64,000 nucleotides of DNA from Burkholderia savannae (GCF_001524445.2 NZ_CP013417.1:620001-684000); one strand, 5' to 3'; numbered from the stretch's first letter, positions 47,558-57,290 are shown. The notes: generated from the letters alone by a model not told the origin. Translations and numbers: made by a program.

Positions 47558-48745
47558 TCAAAAGAACGCCTGAATGCCCGTTTGCGCGCGGCCGAGAATC
47601 AGCGCGTGGATGTCGTGCGTGCCTTCGTACGTATTCACCACCTCGAGATTCACGAGATGGCGCGCGACGCCGAATTCGTCCGAGATGCCGTTGCCGCCCA
47701 GCATGTCGCGCGCGAGGCGGGCGATGTCGAGCGCCTTGCCGCACGAGTTGCGCTTCATGATCGACGTGATCTCGACGGCCGCCGTGCCTTCGTCCTTCAT
47801 CCGGCCGAGCCGCAGCACCCCTTGCAGGCCGAGCGTGATTTCGGTCTGCATGTCGGCGAGCTTCTTCTGGATCAACTGGTTGGCGGCGAGCGGCCGGCCG
47901 AACTGCTTGCGATCGAGCACGTACTGGCGCGCGGTGTGCCAGCACGATTCGGCCGCGCCGAGCGCGCCCCACGCGATGCCGTAGCGCGCCGAGTTCAGGC
48001 ACGTGAACGGGCCGCGCAGGCCCTTCACGCCCGGCAGGATGTTCTCTTCGGGCACGAACGCTTCATCGAGCACGATCTCGCCCGTGATCGACGCGCGCAG
48101 CCCCACCTTGCCGTGGATCGCGGGCGCCGACAGGCCCTTCCAGCCCTTCTCGAGAATGAATCCGCGAATTTCGTCGCGGCCGTCCTCGTCGAGCTTCGCC
48201 CAGACGACGAACACGTCGGCGATCGGCGAATTCGTGATCCACATCTTCGAGCCCGACAGCGAGTAGCCGCCCGGCACCTTCTTCGCGCGCGTGACCATGC
48301 CGCCCGGATCGGAGCCGTGGTTCGGCTCGGTCAGGCCGAAGCAGCCGATCCATTCGCCCGTGGCGAGCTTCGGCAGGTACTTTTCCTTCTGAGCGTCGGA
48401 GCCGAATTCGAAGATCGGCACCATCACGAGCGACGACTGCACCGACATCATCGACCGATAGCCCGAATCGACGCGCTCGACCTCGCGCGCGATCAGGCCG
48501 TAGCTCACGTAGCCGAGACCGGGGCCGCCGTACTGTTCGGGGATCGTCGGGCCGAGAAGGCCGAGCTCGCCCATCTCGCGGAAGATCGCCGTATCGGTGG
48601 TTTCGTGGCGGAACGCCTGCGTCACGCGCGGCGCGAGCTTGTCCTGCGCGTAGGCGTTCGCGGCGTCGCGCACCATGCGCTCGTCGTCGCCGAGCTGCTG
48701 GGCGAGCAGCAGCGGATCGTCCCAATGAAAGGTTGCGGCAGCCAT
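47558..48745 (-). CDS. gcdH: Glutaryl-CoA dehydrogenase
   Basis: 395 residues of the acyl-CoA dehydrogenase family, GcdH type: [47 protein letters not shown] and the catalytic Glu in [13 protein letters not shown]. It oxidises and decarboxylates glutaryl-CoA to crotonyl-CoA in lysine and tryptophan degradation. GGAG precedes the ATG. It is divergent from the IclR gene, with an operator between. Confidence 0.92.
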   Translation of the reverse strand: MAAATFHWDDPLLLAQQLGDDERMVRDAANAYAQDKLAPRVTQAFRHETTDTAIFREMGELGLLGPTIPEQYGGPGLGYVSYGLIAREVERVDSGYRSMMSVQSSLVMVPIFEFGSDAQKEKYLPKLATGEWIGCFGLTEPNHGSDPGGMVTRAKKVPGGYSLSGSKMWITNSPIADVFVVWAKLDEDGRDEIRGFILEKGWKGLSAPAIHGKVGLRASITGEIVLDEAFVPEENILPGVKGLRGPFTCLNSARYGIAWGALGAAESCWHTARQYVLDRKQFGRPLAANQLIQKKLADMQTEITLGLQGVLRLGRMKDEGTAAVEITSIMKRNSCGKALDIARLARDMLGGNGISDEFGVARHLVNLEVVNTYEGTHDIHALILGRAQTGIQAFF

Positions 48746-48770
48746 CTCGTCATCTCCTCACTTGACTATA

Positions 48771-48787
48771 GTTCCGCTGTGCGGAAC
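48771..48787. promoter_or_regulatory. Candidate IclR operator
   Basis: Perfect 7-bp inverted repeat with a 3-bp spacer, GTTCCGC-TGT-GCGGAAC, midway between the divergent gcdH and iclR-type starts. The size and symmetry fit IclR-family operators, so it is the likely site by which the neighbour controls both genes. Confidence 0.7.
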
Positions 48788-48821
48788 AATGTTTTGCAAA
48801 TTGAACCCAGTGTATCACCGC

Positions 48822-49613
48822 ATGAATTTTTCGACCATCGATGCCGACACGCTCGACGAACGCAAGTTCGTCGTCGCCCTCGCGCGGGGGCTGGATCTGC
48901 TGCGTGCGTTCAGGCCCGGCGAAACGATGCTCGGCAACCGCGACTTCGCCGAGCGGACCGGGCTGCCGAAGGCGACCGTCAACCGGTTCGCGTACACGCT
49001 CACCGTGCTCGGCTATCTGCGCTACGACGACGCGCTCGGCAAGTACGCGCTCGACGCGGGCGTGCTGTCGCTCGGCTATGCGCTGCTCGCGGGCTCCGAC
49101 ACGCTCGCGCTCGCGCGGCCGCACATGCAGGCGCTCGCGCGCGAGATCGGCGCGGCGGTGTCGCTCGGCTGCCGCGACGGCCTCGACATGATCTACCTCG
49201 AGACGATCCGCAGCGAGACGGCGCTGACGCTCGGGCTCGCGTCGGGGTCGCGGCTGTCGATGCTGACGAGCTCGATGGGGCGCGCGTATCTCGCCGTGCA
49301 GCCGCCCGACGCGCGCGCCGCGCTCTTCGCCGAGCTGCGCAAGACGGCGGGGAAGGGGCGGGCGGGGGCGGCGCTCGTCGAGGCGGCGGAGCGCGCGGTG
49401 GGCGAATTCGCCGTCGACGGCTGCTGCTACTCGTTTCGCGATTGGCACGGGGACGTGAACGCGGTCGCGGTGCCGTTTCGCGAGCCGCGCGAAGGGCGCT
49501 GGCTGATTCTGAGCTGCAGCGGGCCGGCGTCGTCGATGAGCGAGGACGTGTTTCGCAACCGGGTCGGCCCGAAGCTGAAGGCGCTCGCGCGGCGGCTCGG
49601 GCAACTGGGCTGA
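48822..49613 (+). CDS. IclR-family transcriptional regulator
   Basis: 263 residues: an N-terminal winged helix (LDLLRAFRPGETMLGNRDFA, GLPKATVNRFAYTLTVLGYL) and a C-terminal IclR effector domain (LARPHMQALAREIGAAVSLG, SSMGRAYLA). The start MNFSTIDAD is preferred to one 60 bp upstream, which overlaps the operator. It probably regulates gcdH in response to a glutarate-pathway intermediate; this is inferred from divergence. Confidence 0.85.
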   Translation: MNFSTIDADTLDERKFVVALARGLDLLRAFRPGETMLGNRDFAERTGLPKATVNRFAYTLTVLGYLRYDDALGKYALDAGVLSLGYALLAGSDTLALARPHMQALAREIGAAVSLGCRDGLDMIYLETIRSETALTLGLASGSRLSMLTSSMGRAYLAVQPPDARAALFAELRKTAGKGRAGAALVEAAERAVGEFAVDGCCYSFRDWHGDVNAVAVPFREPREGRWLILSCSGPASSMSEDVFRNRVGPKLKALARRLGQLG

Positions 49614-49833
49614 GTCGCGCGCTGGCGCGCCGCCGCGCGCCGTCCGGCCGCGCGCTGGCGCATGATGTAATGCGGCATGGTCATTCGGCGCTGCGCATTC
49701 CAACGCTTGCTTTCCGCATTTCGACGCGCCGCCGCGCACTTCGATGCAACGCGACAGCCTGGCGCGATCGGTTGTATCGTAGACCCCGCTTTCTATCGCA
49801 CCGTTCAGGTGCAACGTGAACAGGATGTCCGTG

Positions 49834-50241
49834 ATGCCGGGCTCGGAATCGTTGGAAGGCGGGTGCGCGTGCGGCGCGATTCGTTACCGGATCGCCGGCG
49901 TGCCCGCCGACGCGGGTTTCTGCCATTGTCGGCTGTGCCAGCGGACGACGGGCGCCGCCGTGCTCGCATGGGCGACGGTGCCGATCGGCGCGTTCGAGTA
50001 TGTGAAGGGCGCGCCGCGCGTGTTTGCGTCGAGCGCGTGGGGCGAGCGGCGCTTTTGCGCGCAGTGCGGCGCGCAGCTCGAATATCGGCGCTCGGATGCG
50101 CCCACGACGGTCGAGGTCAACTACGCGACGCTCGACGATCCGTCGGTGATTCGGCCGAAAGCGCACACGTGGTACGCGAGCCGTATTCCGGGGCTCGAAG
50201 TGGCGGGCGATCTGGCGGTGCGCGACGACGGCGACCATTGA
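49834..50241 (+). CDS. GFA-family zinc protein (CENP-V/GFA)
   Basis: 135 residues with the GFA/CENP-V zinc-binding cysteines: GGCACGAIRY, FCHCRLCQRTTGA and RRFCAQCGAQLEYR. Originally named for glutathione-dependent formaldehyde activation, most members have no known activity. The start at 49834 fits AGGA eight bases upstream; 49825 is the alternative. Confidence 0.82.
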   Translation: MPGSESLEGGCACGAIRYRIAGVPADAGFCHCRLCQRTTGAAVLAWATVPIGAFEYVKGAPRVFASSAWGERRFCAQCGAQLEYRRSDAPTTVEVNYATLDDPSVIRPKAHTWYASRIPGLEVAGDLAVRDDGDH

Positions 50242-50622
50242 GCCGGCGTTGCGCGGGCGTTGCCGAGCGATGGCGATGCAGACCCCAGGCATTGCGAAAT
50301 GCGCGCGTCGCGACGCAAGTGCGGCGCATGCGCCGCGCGCGTCGGGAAAGCCGACGCTTACGCTTCGCGCGGTCGGCAATCGCCTCGCCCCGATCGCGGC
50401 GGCCGATGCACCGATGCACCGATGCGCGGCCGCGACGCGACAATCACGGAGGTGTCATCGCGCGTGTCGGGAAACGCGAGGCGTGACCGGCGCCCGGCGG
50501 TGGCGGCGACCGCGTCGCCCCGATTCCTCGCACGCCGCCCGGCGCGGCATCGCGCCGCGCAATCTTGCCCGCGGCGTGCGCGTTCCGCGCGGCGCACGGC
50601 GCGCCGTACGCGGCCGCCTCCG
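50242..50622. other. Intergenic, no supported gene
   Basis: About 380 bp between convergent genes, very GC-rich. A short direct repeat (GATGCACC, twice) is at about 50405. No convincing terminator or gene was seen. Confidence 0.45.
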
Positions 50623-51429
50623 TCAGACCGCGGCCGGCTGCGAGAACACCGGCCCTTGCACGAGCCGCACGTCGTACTGACGCAGCAGCTCGAACTGCGT
50701 TTCGTCGACGACGTGATCGAAGATGAGCGGAATGCGCACGCGCTGCGCATAGCCGACGAGCGCCTTCACCATCCCTTCGCGCAGCGCGATCGCCGCATCC
50801 ATCTTGATGTAGTCCGGCCGCGCCATGTCCGACTCGACGGCGAGGATGCGTCCCGGATCGGGCAGCTTGTCGGCGACCTTGAAGCCGTAGTGCTGATAAC
50901 TCTTCGTCAGATAGCCGAGGAACGTCTTGTGCGCGACGGCCGCGGCCGGCAGCTCGATCACGACGCGCTCGGGCGGCAGCCCGAACCCCTTGAGCACCGT
51001 CGAGAAGTGCTTGCCGTGGTCGTACTTGACGCTCTTCAACAGCCGCTCGTGCACGCGCAGGAACAGCAGCCCGTGCCGCTGCGCGCCGAAGAAGTTGATC
51101 GCGTGCAGGCTGCGCGCGAGCCGGTCGAGCGCGACGAGCTCCTGATCGTCGGCGACGGCGTCGATCGGATCGAACGGCGCGCCGCCCAGGTACGTGACCG
51201 CCTGGAAACCCAGTTCGTCGCCGTAGCGCTCGATCGCGTCGGTGAGCGACGTCGATTGCGGCGCACCCGGCATCGACACGTCGTAGATCGGCTCGTAGAC
51301 GCTCGCCAGCCTCAGGTCGCGAAGGTGCGCGTACGCGCTTTGTGCGCCGTCCTCGAGCGCGAGGTGGTCGCACAGGAACGGCAGCTTGCCCGCGCGGGCG
51401 ACGAGCTCGGGAATGGTGGGCGGAACCAT
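50623..51429 (-). CDS. Degenerate EAL-domain protein
   Basis: 268 residues that follow the EAL phosphodiesterase fold (VYEPIYD, RVVIELP, YIKMDAAI, IFDHVVDETQFELLRQYD, RLVQGPVFSQP). The signature motif GFEAL reads GFQAV here, so the metal-binding Glu is replaced by Gln. The downstream DDFG-type metal site is not recognisable. It is therefore unlikely to cleave cyclic di-GMP and may be a c-di-GMP-binding or protein-interaction domain. It is a stand-alone gene. The start at 51429 was preferred to an upstream ATG at 51471. Confidence 0.72.
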   Translation of the reverse strand: MVPPTIPELVARAGKLPFLCDHLALEDGAQSAYAHLRDLRLASVYEPIYDVSMPGAPQSTSLTDAIERYGDELGFQAVTYLGGAPFDPIDAVADDQELVALDRLARSLHAINFFGAQRHGLLFLRVHERLLKSVKYDHGKHFSTVLKGFGLPPERVVIELPAAAVAHKTFLGYLTKSYQHYGFKVADKLPDPGRILAVESDMARPDYIKMDAAIALREGMVKALVGYAQRVRIPLIFDHVVDETQFELLRQYDVRLVQGPVFSQPAAV

Positions 51430-51566
51430 GGACTCCGGAAGGAAGAAAGGCGGCCGAAACGGCCGCCGCATACGAACGATAGTAGCAGCGCCGCGCGTGA
51501 TTGGCTGCGTGAATTGCTCATATCGATATCGGTTCCGCGCTGGCGGTTAGGGTATACATTGATTTC

Positions 51567-51596
51567 ACTAATCGTAATTGGTTTTACTATTCGTAA
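51567..51596. promoter_or_regulatory. 11-bp direct repeats upstream of the homogentisate operon
   Basis: ACTAATCGTAA (51567-51577) and ACTATTCGTAA (51586-51596) differ at one base and lie 19 bp apart, nearly two helical turns. They are in an AT-rich patch about 100 bp before the MBL gene. They could be a regulator binding site for the catabolic operon; no regulator gene is adjacent on this side. Confidence 0.5.
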
Positions 51597-51685
51597 ATCG
51601 CAATATTGACGCAGATCAAGCATTCGAACGCGCGGCTTGTCCGACAAAAGCGGCGCATCCCTCAATACGGAGCAAGGAGCGACAG

Positions 51686-52642
51686 ATGGCGGGTGACAAG
51701 AAATTTGCATCGCAGGCGGACCTGACCGAGAAGCAGGTGACGTTCGAGCGCCTGTCCGAGCATGCGTACGCGTATACGGCGCAAGGCGATCCGAACACGG
51801 GGATCATCATCGGCGACGACGCGGTGCTCGTCGCCGACACGCAGGCGACGCCCGTAATGGCCGAGGACGTAATCCGCCGAATCCGCGAAGTCACCGACAA
51901 GCCGATCAAGTACGTGCTGCTCACGCACTATCACGCGGTGCGCGTGCTGGGCGCATCCGCGTACGGCGCCGACCACGTGATCGCGAGCCAGGACACGTAC
52001 GAGCTCATCGTCGAGCGCGGCGCGGCCGACATGAAGAGCGAGATCGAGCGCTTTCCGCGCCTGTTCCGCTCGGTCGAATCGGTGCCCGGCCTCACGTGGC
52101 CGACGCTCACGTTCAAGGGCGAGATGACGCTCCGGCTCGGCAAGCTCGAAGTGAAGATCATGCAGCTCGGGCGCGGGCACACGAAGGGCGACACGGTCGT
52201 CTGGCTGCCGCAGGAGAAGGTGCTGCTGTCGGGCGACCTCGTCGAGTACGGCGCGACGCCGTACGCGGGCGACGCGTACTTCCAGGACTGGCCGGCGACG
52301 CTCGACGCGATCGCGGCGCTCGAGCCCGAGAAGCTCGTGCCGGGCCGCGGCGCGGCGCTGAAGACGCGCGAGGAAGTCGCGGACGGGCTCGCCGGCACGC
52401 GCGCGTTCGTGAGCGAGCTGTACGCGAAGGTGAAGTCGGGTGCGGCGTCGGGCAAGGACCTGAACGCGATCTACAAGGAAACGTACGCGGCGCTCAAGCC
52501 GAAGTTCGGCGATTGGGTGATTTTCGATCACTGCATGCCGTTCGACGTGACGCGCGCGTTCGACGAGGCCACGCAGCATCCGGACCCGCGGATCTGGACG
52601 GCCGAGCGCGACAAGGAAATGTGGCACACCCTCGAAGGCTGA
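51686..52642 (+). CDS. Metallo-beta-lactamase-fold hydrolase with altered metal motif
   Basis: 318 residues. The MBL fold is clear (GIIIGDDAVLVADTQATP, GRGHTKGDTVVWLPQEKV, LLSGDLVEYG), but the HxHxDH motif reads HYHAVR, so two metal ligands are changed. A later FDHCMPFD may supply another. The same variant motif is seen in a family of MBL proteins near aromatic or quinoprotein catabolic genes. It is the first gene of the homogentisate operon, 17 bp ahead of the flavin hydroxylase. The role in the pathway is unknown; it might hydrolyse an ester or lactone by-product. Confidence 0.78.
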   Translation: MAGDKKFASQADLTEKQVTFERLSEHAYAYTAQGDPNTGIIIGDDAVLVADTQATPVMAEDVIRRIREVTDKPIKYVLLTHYHAVRVLGASAYGADHVIASQDTYELIVERGAADMKSEIERFPRLFRSVESVPGLTWPTLTFKGEMTLRLGKLEVKIMQLGRGHTKGDTVVWLPQEKVLLSGDLVEYGATPYAGDAYFQDWPATLDAIAALEPEKLVPGRGAALKTREEVADGLAGTRAFVSELYAKVKSGAASGKDLNAIYKETYAALKPKFGDWVIFDHCMPFDVTRAFDEATQHPDPRIWTAERDKEMWHTLEG

Positions 52643-52659
52643 GCGCGGCGGGCGGCATC

Positions 52660-54321
52660 ATGACCATCGATTATCAGACGCTGAAGTTCGACTATCGCCC
52701 GCGCGCGGCCGGTGCGGACGAAGGCGAGCCGCATCCGGCCGTCGTCGTCGGCGCGGGGCCCGTCGGGCTCGCGGCCGCGATCGATCTCGCGCAGCAGGGC
52801 GTGCCCGTCGTGCTGCTCGACGACGACGACACGCTGTCGAGCGGCTCGCGCGCGATCTGCTTCGCGAAGCGCACGCTCGAGATCTTCGATCGCCTCGGCT
52901 GCGGCGAGCGGGTCGCGCAGAAGGGCGTGGGCTGGCACGTCGGCAAGGTGTTCCTGCAGGACGAGCTGATCTACGCGTTCGATCTGCTGCCGGAAGTGGG
53001 ACACGCGCGGCCCGCGTTCGTCAATCTGCAGCAGTACTACGTCGAAGGCTATCTGGCCGAGCGCGCGCTCGAGCTGCCGAACCTCGACCTGCGCTGGAAG
53101 AGCCGCGTGACGGGCATCCGGCAGACGCCCGATCACGCGGAGCTCGACGTCGACACGCCGGACGGGCCGTACACGCTGCGCGCGCGCTACGTGATCGCGG
53201 CCGACGGCTCGAAGAGCCCGCTGCGCGCGATGATGGGCCTCGACAGCCGCGGCCGCACGTTCAAGGACCGCTTCCTGATCGCCGACGTGAAGATGAGCGC
53301 GCCGTTTCCGGCCGAGCGCTGGTTCTGGTTCGATCCGCCGTTCCATCGCAATCAGTCGGTGCTGCTGCACCGGCAGCCGGACGATGTGTGGCGCATCGAT
53401 TTTCAGCTCGGCTGGGACGCCGATCCCGTCGCCGAGAAGGCGCCGGAGCGCGTGATTCCGCGCGTGCGCGCGCTGCTCGGGCCGAACGTCGAGTTCGAGC
53501 TCGAATGGGTGAGCGTCTACACGTTCCGCTGCCAGCGGATGGACAGCTTCCGCCACGGCCGCGTGCTGTTCGCGGGCGATTCCGCGCACGGCGTGTCGCC
53601 GTTCGGCGCGCGCGGCGCGAACAGCGGCGTGCAGGACGCCGACAACCTCGCATGGAAGCTGAAGCTCGTGCTCGACGGCCGCGCGCCGGATCGCCTGCTC
53701 GACACGTATGCGCGCGAGCGCGAATTCGCGGCCGACGAGAATATCCGCAATTCGACGCGCTCGACCGATTTCATCACGCCGAAGAGCCCGATCTCGCGCG
53801 TGTTCCGCGACGCGACGCTCAAGCTCGCGCGCGACTGCGAGTTCGCGCGCAAGCTCGTCAACAGCGGCCGGCTGTCGGTGCCCGCCGTGCTCGCCGACTC
53901 GCGGCTCAATACGCCCGATCGGGCGGGCGACACGTTCGAGCGCGCGCCGGTCCCGGGCGCGGTCGCGCCGGATGCGCCCGTGCTCGCGGACGGCGAGCCC
54001 GGCTGGCTGCTGCAGCATCTGAAAGGCGGCTTCGTCGGCCTGCTGTTCGGCTCGATCGGCGACGCGCCCGCGCTCGCCGACGCGACGCGCGGCCACGCGC
54101 TGCCCGTCGCGCCCCTGCTCGTCGTGCCGAAGGGCGGCGCGCGCGCGGTGGCGGGCGTCGACGTGATCGAGGACAGCGAAGGGCTCGCCGCGCAGCGCTA
54201 CGACGCGCATCCCGGCACGTTCTATCTGCTGCGCCCGGACCAGCACGTATGCGCGCGCTTTCGCACGGCGGACGCGGGCGCGGTGCGCGCGGCGCTCGCC
54301 CGCGCGATCTGCAACGCGTGA
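52660..54321 (+). CDS. FAD-dependent aromatic hydroxylase, MhaA-like
   Basis: 553 residues of the PheA/MhpA-type single-component flavin hydroxylase family: the nucleotide-binding VVVGAGPVGLAAAIDLAQQG, the conserved RYVIAADGSKSPLR, and the second FAD motif VLFAGDSAHGVSPFGARGAN. Such enzymes hydroxylate phenolic rings using NAD(P)H. Downstream of it lie a 76-residue protein and hmgA-fahA, an arrangement like mhaAB of Pseudomonas putida U, where MhaA with the small MhaB makes homogentisate from 3-hydroxyphenylacetate. That assignment is by context and is not proven. Confidence 0.8.
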   Translation: MTIDYQTLKFDYRPRAAGADEGEPHPAVVVGAGPVGLAAAIDLAQQGVPVVLLDDDDTLSSGSRAICFAKRTLEIFDRLGCGERVAQKGVGWHVGKVFLQDELIYAFDLLPEVGHARPAFVNLQQYYVEGYLAERALELPNLDLRWKSRVTGIRQTPDHAELDVDTPDGPYTLRARYVIAADGSKSPLRAMMGLDSRGRTFKDRFLIADVKMSAPFPAERWFWFDPPFHRNQSVLLHRQPDDVWRIDFQLGWDADPVAEKAPERVIPRVRALLGPNVEFELEWVSVYTFRCQRMDSFRHGRVLFAGDSAHGVSPFGARGANSGVQDADNLAWKLKLVLDGRAPDRLLDTYAREREFAADENIRNSTRSTDFITPKSPISRVFRDATLKLARDCEFARKLVNSGRLSVPAVLADSRLNTPDRAGDTFERAPVPGAVAPDAPVLADGEPGWLLQHLKGGFVGLLFGSIGDAPALADATRGHALPVAPLLVVPKGGARAVAGVDVIEDSEGLAAQRYDAHPGTFYLLRPDQHVCARFRTADAGAVRAALARAICNA

Positions 54322-54357
54322 CCGAACCAGCTACCGACCGAGACCAGGAGACACACG

Positions 54358-54588
54358 ATGCACCTCGACACCCGCTTGCGTCTATCCGATCCGGACGCGT
54401 TCTACGAGGCGCTGATCGACATGCACCGCGACCTGCCCGACAGCGAGAGCCAGATCGTCAACGCGAAGCTGATCCTGCTGCTCGCGAACCAGGTCGGCGA
54501 TCTCGACGTGCTGCGCGAGGCGATGGCGCTCGCGCGCAGCGGCGCGGCCACGCTCGACGGCGCGCCCGGCGCGCCGGCGCTGCAATGA
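54358..54588 (+). CDS. DUF2783 small protein, candidate MhaB-type hydroxylase partner
   Basis: 76 residues, acidic and helical, with an excellent AGGAG seven bases upstream of the ATG. It has no enzymatic motifs. Position immediately after the flavin hydroxylase, and a size close to MhaB, suggest a coupling subunit needed for hydroxylation. Its stop overlaps the next start (ATGA). Confidence 0.75.
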   Translation: MHLDTRLRLSDPDAFYEALIDMHRDLPDSESQIVNAKLILLLANQVGDLDVLREAMALARSGAATLDGAPGAPALQ

Positions 54589-55937
54589 CGGCGGCGGCCG
54601 GCGCGCGCGTGCTCGAAATCGAGCGCGTGATCGACGACATGCATCGGCCCGCGTTTCACGCGATGCTGCTCGCGCTCTGCGGGCTGTGTCTCGTGATCGA
54701 CGGCTTCGATGCGCAGGCGATGGGCTACGTCGCGCCGAGCGTGATCGCCGAGTGGGGCGTGAAGAAGCAGGCGCTCGGGCCCGTCTTCAGCGCGAGCCTG
54801 TTCGGCATGCTGCTCGGCGCGCTCGGCCTGTCGGTGCTCGCCGATCGCATCGGCCGGCGGCCGGTGCTGATCGGCGCGACGCTGTTCTTCGCGCTTACGA
54901 TGCTCGCGACGCCGTTCGCGACGTCGATCCCGATGCTGATCGCGCTGCGCTTCGTGACGGGCCTCGGGCTCGGCTGCATCATGCCGAATGCGATGGCGCT
55001 CGTCGGCGAATGCAGCCCGGGCGTGCACCGCGTGAAGCGGATGATGATCGTGTCGTGCGGCTTCACGGCCGGCGCGGCGCTGGGCGGCTTCGTCAGCGCC
55101 GCGCTGATTCCGGCGTTCGGCTGGCGCGCGGTGTTCTTCGTCGGCGGCGCGGTGCCGCTCGCGCTTGCGGCCGCGATGGCCGCTCGCCTGCCGGAATCGC
55201 CGCAACTGCTCGTGCTGCGGGGCCGGCACGAAGCGGCGCGCGCGTGGCTCGCGAGGTTCGCGCCGCAACTCGCCGTGCCGCCCGACACGCGGCTCGTCGT
55301 GCGCGAGGCGGCGCCGAAGGGCGCGCCCGTTGCCGAACTGTTCCGCGCGGGGCGCGCGGGCGTCACGCTGTTGCTGTGGGCGATCAACTTCATGAACCTG
55401 ATCGACCTGTATTTCCTGTCGAACTGGCTGCCGACCGTGATGCGCGACGCGGGCTACGCAAGCGGCACGGCCGTCATCGTCGGCACGGTGCTGCAGACGG
55501 GCGGCGTGATCGGCACGCTGTCGCTCGGCTGGTTCATCGAACGGCACGGCTTCATGCGCGTGCTGTTCGCGTGCTTCGCGTGCGCGACGATCGCGGTCGG
55601 CATGATCGGCTCGGTCGCGCATGCGTTCGTCTGGCTGCTCGCAGCCGTGTTCGTCGGCGGCTTTTGCGTCGTCGGCGGACAGCCCGCGGTCAACGCGCTC
55701 GCGGGCCATTATTACCCGACGTCGCTGCGCTCGACGGGCATCGGCTGGAGTCTCGGCGTGGGCCGCGCCGGCTCCGTGCTCGGGCCGCTCGTCGGCGGGC
55801 AACTGATCGCGCTCGGCTGGTCGAACGACGCGCTGTTCCACGCGGCGGCCGTGCCGGTGCTGTGCTCGGCCGTCCTCGTGATCGGCCTCGCGAGCGTGAC
55901 GCGGCGGCGCGGCGCGGCCGCGCCGAACGTCGCTTGA
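54585..55937 (+). CDS. Aromatic acid:H+ symporter (AAHS family MFS)
   Basis: 450 residues with 12 membrane segments. The AAHS signature DGFDAQAMGYVAP is in the first segment, and the MFS loop GLSVLADRIGRRPVL lies between segments 2 and 3. It should import an aromatic acid such as a hydroxyphenylacetate, in keeping with the operon. It overlaps the DUF2783 gene by ATGA. Confidence 0.88.
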   Translation: MTAAAGARVLEIERVIDDMHRPAFHAMLLALCGLCLVIDGFDAQAMGYVAPSVIAEWGVKKQALGPVFSASLFGMLLGALGLSVLADRIGRRPVLIGATLFFALTMLATPFATSIPMLIALRFVTGLGLGCIMPNAMALVGECSPGVHRVKRMMIVSCGFTAGAALGGFVSAALIPAFGWRAVFFVGGAVPLALAAAMAARLPESPQLLVLRGRHEAARAWLARFAPQLAVPPDTRLVVREAAPKGAPVAELFRAGRAGVTLLLWAINFMNLIDLYFLSNWLPTVMRDAGYASGTAVIVGTVLQTGGVIGTLSLGWFIERHGFMRVLFACFACATIAVGMIGSVAHAFVWLLAAVFVGGFCVVGGQPAVNALAGHYYPTSLRSTGIGWSLGVGRAGSVLGPLVGGQLIALGWSNDALFHAAAVPVLCSAVLVIGLASVTRRRGAAAPNVA

Positions 55938-55955
55938 ATGGAGAGAACGACAATC

Positions 55956-57290
55956 ATGACACTGGATTTATCGAAACCGGGCGAAGCCGGCTACCAGAGC
56001 GGCTTCGCGAACGAATTCGCGACCGAGGCGCTGCCGGGCGCGCTGCCGCACGCGCGCAACTCGCCGCAGCGCGCGCCGTACGGGCTTTATGCGGAGCAGT
56101 TGTCCGGCACCGCGTTCACCGCGCCGCGCGGTCACAACCGCCGGTCGTGGCTGTACCGAATCCGGCCCGCCGCCGTGCATCGGCCGTTCGAGCTCGTGTC
56201 CGGCGAGCGCCGGATCGTCGCCGACTTCGGCGATTCGGACGACGTGCCGCCGACTCCGCCGAACCAGTTGCGCTGGGACCCGCTGCCGATGCCCGCGCAG
56301 CCGACCGATTTCGTCGACGGCTGGGTGACGATGGCGGGCAACGGCTCGGCCGCCGCGATGAGCGGCTGCGCGATCCACCTGTACGCGGCGAACCGCTCGA
56401 TGCGCGAGCGCTTCTTTTACAGCGCGGACGGCGAGCTCTTGATCGTGCCGCAGGAAGGGCGGCTTTTCATCATGACGGAGCTCGGCCGCCTCGACGTCGA
56501 GCCGTTCGAGATCGCGGTGATTCCGCGCGGCGTGCGCTTTGCGGTCGCGCTGCCGGATGGGCACGCGCGCGGCTATGTTTGCGAGAACTTCGGCGCGCTG
56601 CTGCGGCTGCCGGACCTCGGGCCGATCGGCTCGAACGGGCTGGCGAATCCGCGTGACTTTCTCGCGCCGAGAGCGTCGTACGAAGACCGCGAAGGCGCGT
56701 TCGAACTCGTCGCGAAGCTCAACGGCCGGCTCTGGCGCGCGGACATCGATCATTCGCCGTTCGACGTCGTCGCGTGGCACGGCAACTACGCGCCGTACAA
56801 GTACGATCTGCGTCACTTCAACACGATCGGCTCGATCAGCTACGACCATCCCGATCCGTCGATCTTCCTCGTGCTGCAGTCGCAAAGCGACACGCCGGGC
56901 GTCGATGCGATCGACTTCGTGATCTTCCCGCCGCGCTGGCTCGCGGCCGAGGACACGTTCCGCCCGCCGTGGTTCCACCGCAACGTCGCGAGCGAATTCA
57001 TGGGGCTCGTGCACGGCGCGTACGACGCGAAGGCGGAAGGCTTCGTGCCGGGCGGCGCGAGCCTGCACAACTGCATGTCGGGCCACGGGCCGGATGCGGA
57101 CACGTTCGAGAAGGCCTCGGCGATCGACACGTCGAAGCCGAACAAGGTCGGCGACACGATGGCGTTCATGTTCGAGACCCGCACGCTGATTCGCCCGACG
57201 CGCTTCGCGCTCGACACCGCGCAACTGCAGGCGAATTACTTCGAATGCTGGCAAGGCCTCAAGAAGCACTTCAATCCGGAGCAACGATGA
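55956..57290 (+). CDS. hmgA: Homogentisate 1,2-dioxygenase
   Basis: 444 residues from MTLDLSKPG; an in-frame ATG at 55938 would add six residues but lacks a ribosome binding site. GGAGAG is about ten bases before the chosen ATG. The start [17 protein letters not shown] and the iron ligands (His and Glu in [11 protein letters not shown], His in [11 protein letters not shown]) are intact. It opens the ring of homogentisate to maleylacetoacetate. Its stop overlaps fahA (ATGA). Confidence 0.96.
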   Translation: MTLDLSKPGEAGYQSGFANEFATEALPGALPHARNSPQRAPYGLYAEQLSGTAFTAPRGHNRRSWLYRIRPAAVHRPFELVSGERRIVADFGDSDDVPPTPPNQLRWDPLPMPAQPTDFVDGWVTMAGNGSAAAMSGCAIHLYAANRSMRERFFYSADGELLIVPQEGRLFIMTELGRLDVEPFEIAVIPRGVRFAVALPDGHARGYVCENFGALLRLPDLGPIGSNGLANPRDFLAPRASYEDREGAFELVAKLNGRLWRADIDHSPFDVVAWHGNYAPYKYDLRHFNTIGSISYDHPDPSIFLVLQSQSDTPGVDAIDFVIFPPRWLAAEDTFRPPWFHRNVASEFMGLVHGAYDAKAEGFVPGGASLHNCMSGHGPDADTFEKASAIDTSKPNKVGDTMAFMFETRTLIRPTRFALDTAQLQANYFECWQGLKKHFNPEQR

